From positions 10,037,001 to 10,101,000 of the forward strand of contig NC_133943.1 of NCBI RefSeq assembly GCF_031877795.1: DNA of 64,000 nt, written 5' to 3'. The first letter of the stretch is position 1. Each line of letters opens with the position of its first letter. Positions 63,923 through 64,000 of the stretch are shown here, in pieces. Made by a program: the position numbers and the translations under genes. The notes beneath the pieces are model-generated. The model saw nothing but the letters and a program-made list of their open reading frames with translations. It did no database searches and was not told where the DNA came from. Source of the stretch: Strix aluco. Taxonomy: Eukaryota; Chordata; Aves; Strigiformes; Strigidae.

Positions 63923-64000
63923 GCACTCCCGCGCTGCCGGCGCGCGAGGAGTCAGGCAGCTGCCTGAAAAGCGCATTCTCTCTCTCGGCGGAGGGGGCTG

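Larger units (their letters stand above)
62500..64000. other. intergenic region beyond GPRIN1
   Basis: No conserved exon was recognised. By synteny the next gene should be SNCB, but no synuclein sequence is visible. Contents are the 114-bp inverted repeat described separately, four CCCCAT units (63705-63728), and a promoter-like CpG-richer end from about 63900. Confidence 0.5.

Noticed and set aside
62580-64000. search for SNCB (beta-synuclein) exons expected from synteny
   Set aside because: No KTKEGV-type repeats or acidic synuclein tail occur in any frame. The gene probably begins beyond the window.

Overview
This window is vertebrate nuclear DNA, most likely from a bird. The gene order, read from the sequence, is HIGD2A (3' tip only) > CLTB < FAF2 > RNF44 < CDHR2 > GPRIN1 <, where > is plus and < is minus strand. 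From memory this matches the block on human 5q35.2. Short introns in the flanking genes, strong GC and CpG richness, and almost no recognisable transposons suggest an avian microchromosome or small macrochromosome. The species is not resolved. There are no bacterial-style operons, CRISPR arrays or phage genes. All coding calls are spliced gene models built by matching conserved protein sequence to exons, checking splice sites and checking phase across every junction.

Layout. Bases 1-40 hold the last codons of HIGD2A. From about 0.05 to 3.5 kb is its 3' UTR plus intergenic DNA. CLTB (minus, 3.5-8.8 kb) has six coding exons, including the 18-residue neuron-type exon. It shares a CpG-island divergent promoter with FAF2 (plus, 9.6-25.4 kb), whose eleven coding exons sit in an AT-richer stretch. 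RNF44 (minus, 26.6 to about 36.5 kb) has ten coding exons, a 3-kb 3' UTR and a GC-rich 5' end. From 36.8 to 46.9 kb there is no supported coding gene, but there is a second CpG island at about 44.8-46 kb and a few AT-rich islets. CDHR2 (plus, 47-57.2 kb) has one non-coding and 31 coding exons. GPRIN1 (minus, 57.4 to about 62.2 kb) has a single coding exon and a CpG-island promoter. From 62.3 to 64 kb is intergenic DNA with a striking inverted-repeat element and a promoter-like end.

The genes do not form one pathway. CLTB coats clathrin vesicles. FAF2 recruits p97/VCP at the ER and lipid droplets. RNF44 is a RING-H2 ubiquitin ligase. CDHR2 builds links between microvilli. GPRIN1 is a neurite-outgrowth partner of Gi/o proteins. 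HIGD2A supports respiratory-chain assembly. The proteins are 228 aa (CLTB), 445 (FAF2), 438 (RNF44), 1298 (CDHR2) and 459 (GPRIN1). All except GPRIN1 are close to the mammalian lengths; avian-type GPRIN1 is less than half the mammalian length.

I found no new multi-gene system. The most unusual signals are: a 114-bp symmetric inverted repeat near 63.04 kb; an HNF1/FOXA/HNF4-like cluster just before CDHR2 exon 1; a GC-AG intron in FAF2; an overlapping upstream ORF in GPRIN1; and a promoter-like CCAAT-box CpG island inside the RNF44 3' UTR.
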